Of a stretch of DNA of 64,000 bases, positions 9,924 through 17,486 are shown one piece after another. The stretch lies in NCBI GenBank assembly GCA_963741845.1, contig CAVUJV010000029.1, positions 91,688 through 155,687 of the forward strand. The letters run 5' to 3'. Each line of letters begins with the position of its first letter. Position 1 is the stretch's first letter. Source of the stretch: Roseiarcus sp963741845. Its GTDB lineage: Bacteria > Pseudomonadota > Alphaproteobacteria > Rhizobiales > Beijerinckiaceae. The notes under the pieces are model-generated. The model had not been told where the DNA came from and made no database searches. It saw only the letters and a list, made by a program, of their open reading frames with translations. The position numbers and the translations under genes were made by a program.

Positions 9924-10850
9924 TCAATCCGTCTTGGTCGAGGGGCCCGGCGCCGCGGCGGCAGGCGTCCCCGTCGTCGCCGGATGCGGCGTCGAGAAAT
10001 ACCGGAAGAAGTCCGCCTTCGGGCTGATCAGAGCCCGGGTGTTACCGCCCGTCAAGGCGTTCTGATAGGCCTGCATCGACCGATAGAAGGCGAAGAACTC
10101 CGGATCGGAGCCATAGACCTCGGCGAAGATGCGGTTGCGTTCTCCGTCGCCCTCGCCCCGGATCTGCTCGGACTTCTGCTGCGCCTGCGCGGTGATGACC
10201 GTCACCTTCCGGTCCGCTTCCGCCTTGATCTGCTGGGCCTGCTGCGAGCCTTGCGCGCGATAGGTCGCGGCGCGCTGCTGCCGCTCGGTCTGCATCCTGC
10301 GGAACACAGCCTCGGAATTCTCCGCCGGCAGGTCGGCGCGCTTGATCCGCACGTCGATGACCTGAAGGCCGAAGCGCTTGGCGCCCGCGATCATCTGATC
10401 GCGAATGTCGGCCATCAGCTGATCGCGCTTGTCGCGCACGATGTCGGTGATCGAGGCTCCCGACAGCGTGCGGCGGAGCGCGGAATTGAGCATGCCGCCG
10501 AGCTGCGCGTCGGCGCCGCGCGTGTCAAAGACCGATTGATAGAAGAGCAGCGGGTCGTCGATGCGGTAGCGGACGAAGGCGTCAACCTCGAGACGCTGAT
10601 TGTCCGACACGAGCACTTCCTGCCGCTCGTTGTCGAGCGCGAGAATGCGCTTGTCGATATAGACGACATGATCGACGAACGGCCATTTGAAATAGAGGCC
10701 CGGCGCTCCGATGAGGTCGCGGATCGGCTGGCCGAACCGGAGCACCAGCGCCTGCTGCGTCGGGTTGACGACGAACATCGACATCGAGGCGAGCACGACG
10801 ACGACGACCGCAACGACGGCGAGCACAATTCCGTTGAAGGAGCGGTTCAT
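9924..10850 (-). CDS. hflC: HflC, SPFH-domain subunit of the FtsH-modulating membrane complex
   Basis: HflC with HflK forms a large periplasm-facing SPFH assembly around FtsH and modulates its proteolysis. The protein has 308 residues, one N-terminal transmembrane helix (VLAVVAVVVVVLASMSMFVV) and a band-7 domain starting with NPTQQALVLRFGQPIRD. The C-terminal half is rich in Ala/Gln/Glu (QQAQQIKAEADRKV), predicted to be helical as in the family. Its start overlaps the end of hflK by 4 bp (ATGA), which indicates translational coupling. The Pro/Ala-rich tail (AAAAPGPSTKTD) is longer than in the E. coli protein. Confidence 0.95.
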   Translation of the reverse strand: MNRSFNGIVLAVVAVVVVVLASMSMFVVNPTQQALVLRFGQPIRDLIGAPGLYFKWPFVDHVVYIDKRILALDNERQEVLVSDNQRLEVDAFVRYRIDDPLLFYQSVFDTRGADAQLGGMLNSALRRTLSGASITDIVRDKRDQLMADIRDQMIAGAKRFGLQVIDVRIKRADLPAENSEAVFRRMQTERQQRAATYRAQGSQQAQQIKAEADRKVTVITAQAQQKSEQIRGEGDGERNRIFAEVYGSDPEFFAFYRSMQAYQNALTGGNTRALISPKADFFRYFSTPHPATTGTPAAAAPGPSTKTD

Positions 10851-11956
10851 TTCGCGCCGCTCCTCGGCTGGAGCGGGTCGAGCGCGATATAGGGCACGGG
10901 CGGGCTCGCGGAATTCTGATCGACGATCGTCTTGTCCATCGGCCCGAGCACCTTCTCCATCGTCTCGAGATACATGCGTTCGCGCGTCACTTCGGGCGCC
11001 TTCTTGTACTGCTCGTGGATCTGATTGTAGCGGGCGGTCTGGCCTTTGGCGTCGAGGATCGTCTGCTCGCGGTAGGCGTTGGCCTCGGCGAGGATGCGGG
11101 AGGCGCCGCCCTCCGCTTCCGGCACGACCTTGTTCGCATAGGTCTCCGCCTCGTTGACCACCCGCTGCTGGTCCTGCTGCGCGGCGGTCACGTCACGATA
11201 GGCGGAGAGCACCTGACTTGGCGCATCGACGGACTGCAACTGCACCTGCTTGACGAGAATGCCCGCATGATAGCTGTTGAGGACGTCCTGCATGCGCTTC
11301 TGCACATCGGCTTCGACAGAGGCGCGGTCGGTCGTCAGAATCCCGTCGATGGTTTTCAGGCCGACAACCTCGCGCATGATGCTCTCGGCGACGGCCTTCA
11401 CCGTCTCGCGGGGGCGCAGGATGTTGAAGACGTAATCCTCGGGGTGGGCCGGATCGATCTGCCAGTTCACCCGGAAATGGACATCGACGATGTTCTTGTC
11501 GCCGGTCAGCATCTGGCTTTCCTCGGGAATGTCAGGCACGTCCCCGAGGCTGCGATAGCCGACCTCCGTAATCTGCTGGTCCCAGACGGGAACCTTGATG
11601 ACCTGACCGATCGGCCAGGGCCAATTGGTGTTGAGGCCGGCCGCGGTCTTGCCCGTATAGCGGCCGAACACGAGATTGACGCCCACCTCGTTCGGCTGGA
11701 CGGTGTAGAACGTGCCCCAGGCGAACCAGACAAGGATCGCCGCAAGAATCGCAAGCACTATGGCCCGGCCGCCCAGACCGCCGCCGCCCGATCCGCCCGA
11801 TCGCGGTCCTCCGGGCGCGAGCTTGCCCAACGCCTCCTGAACGCGCCGAATGATTTCCTCGAGATCACCGGTCGGCGGTTGCCCCGTCGGCCCCTGCCCC
11901 CAAGGTCCCCGGCCGGGCGAGCGCCAAGGTCCGCCGCCCTGATTGTTCCACGACAT
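10847..11956 (-). CDS. hflK: HflK, SPFH-domain subunit of the FtsH-modulating membrane complex
   Basis: The partner of HflC, 369 residues. The first 75 residues are Gly/Pro/Arg-rich (PWRSPGRGPWGQGPTGQPP and GGPRSGGSGGGGLGG), a low-complexity cytoplasmic tail usual for HflK. One transmembrane helix follows (IVLAILAAILVWFAWGTFY), then the SPFH core beginning VQPNEVGVNLVFGRY and a helical region with QQDQQRVVNEAETYANKVVP. It is the first gene of the hflK-hflC-degP-dipeptidase run. The ATG at 11956 follows GAGGATTTGA. The 287-bp gap upstream is shared with the divergent adhesin-like gene. Confidence 0.95.
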   Translation of the reverse strand: MSWNNQGGGPWRSPGRGPWGQGPTGQPPTGDLEEIIRRVQEALGKLAPGGPRSGGSGGGGLGGRAIVLAILAAILVWFAWGTFYTVQPNEVGVNLVFGRYTGKTAAGLNTNWPWPIGQVIKVPVWDQQITEVGYRSLGDVPDIPEESQMLTGDKNIVDVHFRVNWQIDPAHPEDYVFNILRPRETVKAVAESIMREVVGLKTIDGILTTDRASVEADVQKRMQDVLNSYHAGILVKQVQLQSVDAPSQVLSAYRDVTAAQQDQQRVVNEAETYANKVVPEAEGGASRILAEANAYREQTILDAKGQTARYNQIHEQYKKAPEVTRERMYLETMEKVLGPMDKTIVDQNSASPPVPYIALDPLQPRSGAK

Positions 11957-12134
11957 TCAAATCCTCTTGCGGCCGGCCCGTCGGGGCGCGGCGGAGCTTA
12001 TATAGGCAAGGCTTCTGAAGCGGCAACGAGGCGGGGCGCCGCTTGCGCGCAAACTCCGGTCGAAGGTTTGCGGGCTGCGAGGATCGGACGTGCGGCTTTC
12101 CGACGCAACGACTGAATACAATTCAAAGTTTAAA

Positions 12135-12164
12135 TTGACAGGTGTTGACAATGTGAGCTTGATA
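12135..12164 (+). promoter_or_regulatory. Putative promoter with tandem TTGACA repeats upstream of the adhesin-like gene
   Basis: TTGACA occurs at 12135-12140 and again at 12145-12150, exactly one helical turn apart, inside a local AT-rich tract. TTGATA at 12159-12164 lies 18 bp after the first copy and could serve as the -10 element. The tandem hexamer could alternatively be an operator half-site repeat. It lies about 80 bp upstream of the TTG start at 12244. No start-site evidence exists, so this is a pattern-based call. Confidence 0.4.
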
Positions 12165-12191
12165 AACGTCGCCATAAGAAGACGTGTGCAC

Positions 12192-12224
12192 GTCGATACA
12201 ACCCCTGGTAAGGGTTGTGTCGAC
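12192..12224 (+). promoter_or_regulatory. Imperfect 13-bp inverted repeat just upstream of the adhesin-like gene
   Basis: GTCGATACAACCC (12192-12204) and GGGTTGTGTCGAC (12212-12224) are complementary except at one position, with a 7-nt loop. It ends 19 bp before the TTG start codon, so it could be an mRNA 5'-leader hairpin close to the ribosome site or an operator. The core ACAACC...GGTTGT recurs upstream of the type I secretion transporter (33229-33248). Confidence 0.55.
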
Positions 12225-12243
12225 TCTCAGGCGAGGGGCTGAG

Positions 12244-14493
12244 TTGTCTACGTTTCTTAATCTTACGACAAGCGTCTTGAACGCTGATGGGTCGACGACC
12301 GTCTATAGCGCTGCCGGGGCCGCTCTGAAAACCTCGGAGCCGGACGCAACGAGCCTGATTTACGCAGGATCCTCCGGCGCCGCGCAACCCACGCCTGTCT
12401 GGTTCGCTCCCGCCCCTTCGACCACGCTGCTGAGTTCGATCATGAACGGCGACGGCGCGTTCCAGACGACGATGGGCGGCGTCACGGTCTTCAAGATGTA
12501 CGAGGCCATGCTGACGCTGCCGGACTCGACGCTGCAGCCTTTCTTTGCCTACCTCTCCGCAAATCACATCAGCCTCGCCATCGAAGGGCTTGGGCTTGTC
12601 GCAGCGTCAGGGCAGCCCGGCTATGGCGCGGAGGGATTCGCGGGAAGCTCGAGCGACCTTTCGAGCCTGCTCACGAAGCTGAAGGCGGACGGGGGCGACC
12701 TCGGCTATATCGCGTTCGACCAGCCCTACACCTCCGGCGTGCTCGACACGGGCCTGTCGATGTCCACGGCCGCGTCCGAGGTTGCCTCCGCGGCGAGCCA
12801 GGTCAAGGCGATCTTTCCGAACGCAAAGATCGGCGACATCGAGCCGGTCGGAGCGAGTTCGAGCCAGACCGCGCAGTTGCAGAGCTGGTTCAACGCCTAT
12901 GCGAGCGCTTCGGGGTCTCAGTTCGATTTCTTCGAGGAGGACGTCTCCGGCTGGTATTCCGGCTGGCAGAACACGGTTGCTTCCGTCACGGCCATGGCCC
13001 GCGCCAGCGGCATGACGGTCAACGATATCATCGAAGGCAATGGCGTCGCCGCCACCGATCAGGCGTGGTCGACGCAGGCCGATTCGATGGCGATGCAGAT
13101 CCTCTCCGATCCGCGCCTGCGTCCCGACGCCCTCGTGGTCCAGTCCTGGCAGGCCAATCCGGGCGAGACGATGGACCCGACCCAGGCCGGCACGCTCGCG
13201 AGCGTCTTGCGGGATCTCGAAACAGGGATGCCCAGCGCGTCGGCCGTTCCGGCCGTCGCCCAATACGACGCCTCCGGCCTCCTGAAGAGCGTGAGCTGGT
13301 CGGGCGGCTGGACGGCGACCGACAACGGAACCGATCTTGTCTTCGCCTCTCCTTCGGGAACCGTCGTCTCCAGCGTTCCCTGGAGCTCGGTTCGCGCTTT
13401 CGCGTTCGATCCCACCACGGGGGCCGTCACCGAGACCTACGCCTCCACGGCCGCGACGGCGACCCAGCCCGAGACGGACACGACCCGTTCCGTCAATGTC
13501 ACGGGCGGGCAGTTCGTGTTCTCGCCGGTTGCCCCCAGCGCCGCCGGAACGCTGACGATGGCTCTGGCCTCGACATCGGAGACAGGCTTCTCCGGCTCCG
13601 GCGTGACCAACCAGACACATCCGACCTTGACCGGAAGCGCCCCCGCCGGAGCGACCATCCAGTTTCAGGTCGACGGCGCCGCCGCCGGCAGCGTCGTCGC
13701 CACGTCGGCGGGCGCCTGGACCTATACCCTCGGCTCCGCCCTCAGCGCCGGCGCGCATCGGATCGACGCGGTCAGCACGGCGACGAGCGGAGCGACCCAG
13801 GAACGCGGATATGTCGTATCCGCCGACCTCGGCCAGGTTTCGGCGCCGACGCTCGGACTCGCGCAGGGCTCCGACACCGGCTACCCGGGCGACAACATCA
13901 CGGACGTGACGGAGCCGGTCTTTGCGGGCGTGACCAGCCCCGGGGTTCAGCTCTCGGTTTCCATCGACGGAAAGCAGGTGGGGCTTGCGACGGCCGACGC
14001 AAACGGAAACTGGCAGTATGCGACGTCGTCTCCGCTTTCGCTCGCCCAGCACAGCGTGACCGTCCAGGCGGCGGGACCGCCCGGCACGTCGCCCGCTTCA
14101 ACCTCGATTCCGCTGACCATCGACACGGCCGCGCAGGAGGCGTCGATGGTCAGTTCGGACCCGCTGTTCGACGCCGAATGGTACATCCAGCAGCACCCGG
14201 GCGTCGGCTCGACGGTCGCCGCCGCATACCAGAACTACATGACCACAGGCTGGAAGGAGGGTTACGATCCCTCGCCCTTCTTCTCGACCAGCGACTACCT
14301 CACCGCATACCCGGACGTGGCCGCTGCCGGCATAAATCCGCTCCAGCATTTCGAGCAATACGGATGGAAGGAAGGGCGCAACCCGAGCGCGAGCTTCAAC
14401 ACCGTCGCCTACTACGAGGCGCATCCGAGCCTCGCGACTTCCGGGCTCGACCCCGTGGTCGCGTATGTCCAGAGCCTCACGGTCCCCTCGTGA
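12244..14493 (+). CDS. Large exported protein: glycosidase-like barrel, two Ig-like adhesin repeats and C-terminal tandem repeats; probable type I secretion substrate
   Basis: 749 residues starting with TTG at 12244 (M-STFLNLTTSVLNADG), preceded by GCGAGGGG; a GTG at 12184 is in frame but would place the inverted repeat inside the coding region. There is no Sec signal peptide. Residues about 60-300 have a TIM-barrel-like rhythm with acidic motifs at strand ends (YIAFDQPY near 155, GDIEPVG near 196, FFEEDVSGWY near 229, DIIEGNG near 260). About 440-535 and 540-635 are bacterial Ig-like repeats (DTGYPGDNITDVTEPVFAG type) as in large type I-secreted adhesins. From about 639 come two and a half repeats of the form FDAEWYIQQHP...YMTTGWKEG, then YLTAYPDVAAAGINPLQHF. 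RTX nonapeptides are absent. The enzymatic role is an inference from the acidic residues only. Confidence 0.7.
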   Translation: MSTFLNLTTSVLNADGSTTVYSAAGAALKTSEPDATSLIYAGSSGAAQPTPVWFAPAPSTTLLSSIMNGDGAFQTTMGGVTVFKMYEAMLTLPDSTLQPFFAYLSANHISLAIEGLGLVAASGQPGYGAEGFAGSSSDLSSLLTKLKADGGDLGYIAFDQPYTSGVLDTGLSMSTAASEVASAASQVKAIFPNAKIGDIEPVGASSSQTAQLQSWFNAYASASGSQFDFFEEDVSGWYSGWQNTVASVTAMARASGMTVNDIIEGNGVAATDQAWSTQADSMAMQILSDPRLRPDALVVQSWQANPGETMDPTQAGTLASVLRDLETGMPSASAVPAVAQYDASGLLKSVSWSGGWTATDNGTDLVFASPSGTVVSSVPWSSVRAFAFDPTTGAVTETYASTAATATQPETDTTRSVNVTGGQFVFSPVAPSAAGTLTMALASTSETGFSGSGVTNQTHPTLTGSAPAGATIQFQVDGAAAGSVVATSAGAWTYTLGSALSAGAHRIDAVSTATSGATQERGYVVSADLGQVSAPTLGLAQGSDTGYPGDNITDVTEPVFAGVTSPGVQLSVSIDGKQVGLATADANGNWQYATSSPLSLAQHSVTVQAAGPPGTSPASTSIPLTIDTAAQEASMVSSDPLFDAEWYIQQHPGVGSTVAAAYQNYMTTGWKEGYDPSPFFSTSDYLTAYPDVAAAGINPLQHFEQYGWKEGRNPSASFNTVAYYEAHPSLATSGLDPVVAYVQSLTVPS

Positions 14494-14517
14494 CCGCGCG
14501 CTGGAATCTTGTGCTTG

Positions 14518-15120
14518 CTACTTGTCGCCGGAGCCACTGAAGTCACAGTAACGCGGCGGTGTTAGGCCTTGTTTACGAATTCTTGGCCATCCAGTACAGT
14601 TCATTAGTACCCGTGTGCGAGGAAGCATACCGCAGATACCGGACGGAAGCTTATCGCCGTTATCTTCTCCCCATTTTGTTCTCGTGAACGACATATATAC
14701 CCTTTTAGTATTTCTATCTATTGTGAGCATCGTGTTGTAACAGGCAGAAGAGTCCTCTTCCACCCCTGTAAGAACGCCTTTCTGAATCTCATTCATTGAA
14801 TATGATGAAGAGTCGAGATCGAGCGAACAATTAGGATTGTCTGGGTCCGGCTTACCTGAACTAGCCGATACAACAGCCATCGTAACTTTACATTCAAGAC
14901 TTACTTTTCCAAGGTCATCTGCTTGCTTTTCACAATTTACCGTAGCAAGATTAAACATAGGCTGGTTGCCTTCATCCTCTTCCCCCGCAATTCGAAACGT
15001 TCCAGCCGCATATATTCCAAACGGACTCTCTCGTAATCCGCTCTTGTCAAACGTGCCTATTACGTTCACATTCGCGCATGAGTTGGCACAAGCCGTGCTT
15101 GCGCAACCAAAGATCTCCAA
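14518..15120 (-). CDS. Orphan Cys-rich hypothetical protein, possible lipoprotein (N-terminus uncertain)
   Basis: About 200 residues with no family I recognise. It is rich in Cys (about ten) and Ser/Asp, and reads like an exported protein held by disulphides (motifs GCASTACANSCANV near the start, SACYNTMLTIDRNTKRVYMSF later). The codons are visibly AT-richer than in the flanking genes, a sign of horizontal transfer. The only initiator in this frame is TTG at 15120. A frame one base away, from ATG at 15148 or 15154, reads MFMRNTFIASLL; joined to EIFGC by a one-base correction near 15122 it would give a classical lipoprotein signal ending in a lipobox-like IFGC. I consider that the likelier true N-terminus. 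Confidence 0.55.
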   Translation of the reverse strand: MEIFGCASTACANSCANVNVIGTFDKSGLRESPFGIYAAGTFRIAGEEDEGNQPMFNLATVNCEKQADDLGKVSLECKVTMAVVSASSGKPDPDNPNCSLDLDSSSYSMNEIQKGVLTGVEEDSSACYNTMLTIDRNTKRVYMSFTRTKWGEDNGDKLPSGICGMLPRTRVLMNCTGWPRIRKQGLTPPRYCDFSGSGDK

Positions 15121-15278
15121 GCAAGCTGGCGATGAAAGTATTCCGCATAAACATCGCCACAGACCTTCTTACTACCCCCGGACTCCCCGGCTATTCTCAA
15201 GCGTACCTACCAGCCTATAAGGCGGCAAGACCGTTACGCCCCCTCACGCAAGGCGATAATGTCTGGAACCACACAAGC

Positions 15279-15770
15279 TCAGCGCAGGCCGAAGCTCCCA
15301 CGCCAGGGCCGAATCGTCATTTCCTTCCGGGCCTGCGCCAGCAGAAGCGACCGGTGCTTGCGGACAGCCTCGCTGAACCGTTCGTCTTGGTCAGGGTAGC
15401 CTTCGTCCGGCGGTCCTGATTCTAGATCGGACGTGAAAGCCTCGAATAGCCCGATGAACGAGTCCGACAGGATTAGGTAGTCGTCCGAAAACCTTTGCTG
15501 AAGGGTTTTCATATGCCCAGCAATTTGCTCGTTGTGTTTGTTCCGCGCATCGCTCTCGAAATAACGGTGCACATCCTCCGCCATGTATTCGTCGGCGACT
15601 GTGCACAGTCGCTCGACCGCCGCCAGCTCAGAGAGTATGACACCGCAGGCTTGCCGCCTGAAATCCCAGAGCTTCGCTTGTCCCGACTGATTGGAACTCA
15701 ACCGATTTGCGATTACCACGGATATGACCGTAGCGACGCCTGTAACGATGTTGCCGACCGGCAGTTCCAT
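15279..15770 (-). CDS. Hypothetical protein with one N-terminal membrane segment
   Basis: 163 residues, not recognised. The N-terminus MELPVGNIVTGVATVISVVIANRL is a single hydrophobic segment (signal anchor). The remainder looks alpha-helical and charged (AKLWDFRRQACGVILSEL, then HMKTLQQRFSDDYLILSDSF) and ends in a basic tail. This topology, a short anchor followed by a helical cytoplasmic domain, is common among poorly characterised mobile-island proteins. GC content is intermediate between the preceding orphan gene and the core genes. The ATG at 15770 lies 6 bp after the stop of a recombinase-like remnant. No function is proposed. Confidence 0.55.
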   Translation of the reverse strand: MELPVGNIVTGVATVISVVIANRLSSNQSGQAKLWDFRRQACGVILSELAAVERLCTVADEYMAEDVHRYFESDARNKHNEQIAGHMKTLQQRFSDDYLILSDSFIGLFEAFTSDLESGPPDEGYPDQDERFSEAVRKHRSLLLAQARKEMTIRPWRGSFGLR

Positions 15771-15776
15771 CTATTG

Positions 15777-15884
15777 CTATCCCTTCAGCGCCCGCCGCAG
15801 CGTGGCGGGATCGACGCCGATCATCCCGGCGATGACGGCTTTGCCCTTCCCTTCCGCAATCAGCCGGTGCGACCATACCAATAA
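15777..15884 (-). pseudogene. C-terminal remnant resembling the helix-turn-helix of a serine recombinase/resolvase
   Basis: A 35-codon open stretch ending in TAG reads HRLIAEGKGKAVIAGMIG followed by VDPATLRRALKG. The pattern (A-E-G, K-A-x-I-A, hydrophobic-G-V-D, A-T-L-R-R-A-L) matches the DNA-binding helix-turn-helix at the end of resolvase/invertase proteins. An in-frame stop lies just upstream (15885-15887) and no catalytic domain is present, so it is a truncated relic. It is too short for certainty, but its place in a low-GC patch fits a decayed mobile element. Confidence 0.45.
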
Positions 15885-16140
15885 CTACCGTTATAAGAGG
15901 CAATTTTTCTCTTCCGAAAATCGGAAATTCGTGGTAGCAATGACACTTGGCAAATCAATCTCCAGCGTTGGATCGTCCTTTCGAGGCCGCTTCGAGGCGC
16001 CACAGGCCGATATCGCGGGGACGGCTTGGGGAGTCGCCACATGACGACTGACGACGTGACGCTAAAATCGAAGCCAAACCATTGAACTCGCACGAATCGA
16101 AACGCTAAATTCAGGCGCTTCCGCCACATTTCCAGCGCCG

Positions 16141-17442
16141 TCAGTCGCCCGCTTCCCCTTCCCGTCCCGCCGCCGCGGCGCGCATGGCGAGCGGGGCGAT
16201 CTTCAGCGCGGCGATGCGGTTGCGCTGCTTGCGCAGGACCTCGAACCGGAACCCGTGGAAGGAGAAGGTCTGCCGCGGCTCGGGTATCGTCCGGGCCTCG
16301 TGGATCACGAGGCCCGCGATGGTGGCGGCCTCTTCGTCCGGCAGGTCCCAGTCCATCGCCCTGTTGAGATCCCGGATCGTGACCGAGCCGTCGACCACGA
16401 CCGAGCCGTCCCGCTGCTTGCGGACGCCCTGAACGGCGACATCGTGCTCGTCGCGGATGTCGCCGACGATCTCCTCGATGATGTCCTCGAGGGTGACGAG
16501 CCCCTGCACGACCCCGTATTCGTCGACGACCAGCGCCGAGTGCGTGCCTCGGCGAAGAAAGGCCTGCAACTGGTCCTGGAGCGTGGTCGATTCCGGGATG
16601 AACCACGGCTTGAGCATCAGGTCGCCGATCCTGAGCCTGCCGGCGTCGCCGCCGGCCGCGGCCAGCGCCCGCAGAAGGTCCTTGGCATGAAGGAGGCCGA
16701 CGATGTTGTCCGGTTCGCCTCGCCAGAGCGGCATCCGCGTATAGGGCGAGGCGATGATCTCGCGGACGATCTCGCGCGGGGGCAGGTCCGCGTTGATCTG
16801 CATCATCTTGGTCCGGTGCACCATGATGTCGGAGACCGGCACCTGGCCAAGCTCGAGGAGCCCGCCGAACATGTCCCGCTCGACCCGCTCGACCTCGCCC
16901 TCCCGGTGAAGGATATCGACCGCGCCGAGCAACTCCTCATGGCCGGAGACGCTGGGGTCCGCCTTGGTCAGCGAGACGCCGACGAGACGCAGCGCGCCCC
17001 GGACCAGCGCTTCCACCGCAAGGACGACCGGCGTGAAGATCGTCACGAAGAACAGGACGAGCGGCGCGATCAGCAGCGAGACCCGGTCGGGATAGGCGAT
17101 CGCGATCGTCTTCGGCATCACCTCGCCGAAGACGACGATCAGCGCCGTCATCACCGCCGTCGCCGCCCACACGCCATGCTCGCCATAGAGATCGAGAAGC
17201 ACGCTGGTTGCGATGGCCGACGAGCCGATCGTGACGATCTGGCCCCCAAGCAACATCGAGCTGATGAGACGCGAGCGCATGCCGATCAGGCGCGTGACAA
17301 GCGTCGCCCTCCGGTCGCCGCCCATTTCGAGCGCATGCATGCGGGCGCGGGAGGCCGCGGTCAGCGCGGTCTCGGCGGCGGCGAAGAAGGCCGCCATCAC
17401 GACGCTGACAATGACGACGGTGACGTCCAGCGACAATGGCAT
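16141..17442 (-). CDS. CNNM/CorC (HlyC) family protein: DUF21 membrane domain, CBS pair and transporter-associated domain
   Basis: 433 residues. The N-terminal DUF21 domain has about four hydrophobic segments (VTVVIVSVVMAAFFAAAETAL; GGQIVTIGSSAIATSVLL; AVMTALIVVFGEVMPKTIAI; LLIAPLVLFFVTIFTPVVLA), with the signature FGEVMPKT. A CBS-domain pair follows around residues 200-330 (VSDIMVHRTKMMQI; SALVVDEYGVVQGLVTLEDI). The last about 85 residues form the CorC/HlyC domain. Family members are implicated in Mg2+/Co2+ efflux or homeostasis; the old hemolysin label is misleading. It is downstream of the aroK-aroB gene on the same strand, with a 44-bp gap. Confidence 0.92.
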   Translation of the reverse strand: MPLSLDVTVVIVSVVMAAFFAAAETALTAASRARMHALEMGGDRRATLVTRLIGMRSRLISSMLLGGQIVTIGSSAIATSVLLDLYGEHGVWAATAVMTALIVVFGEVMPKTIAIAYPDRVSLLIAPLVLFFVTIFTPVVLAVEALVRGALRLVGVSLTKADPSVSGHEELLGAVDILHREGEVERVERDMFGGLLELGQVPVSDIMVHRTKMMQINADLPPREIVREIIASPYTRMPLWRGEPDNIVGLLHAKDLLRALAAAGGDAGRLRIGDLMLKPWFIPESTTLQDQLQAFLRRGTHSALVVDEYGVVQGLVTLEDIIEEIVGDIRDEHDVAVQGVRKQRDGSVVVDGSVTIRDLNRAMDWDLPDEEAATIAGLVIHEARTIPEPRQTFSFHGFRFEVLRKQRNRIAALKIAPLAMRAAAAGREGEAGD

Positions 17443-17486
17443 GGGAAAAGTCTAGCGGAGGAAAAGCGCGCCGCCCATCGGATGCA

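Noticed and set aside
15078..15419. A 113-codon plus-strand frame in the low-GC patch
   Set aside because: Overlaps two minus-strand candidates with better composition, and ends in Arg/Pro-rich noise.
15912..15926. Palindrome TTCCGA-AAA-TCGGAA
   Set aside because: Short and with no T-tract or nearby start codon to give it a role; chance is plausible in this AT-rich tract.
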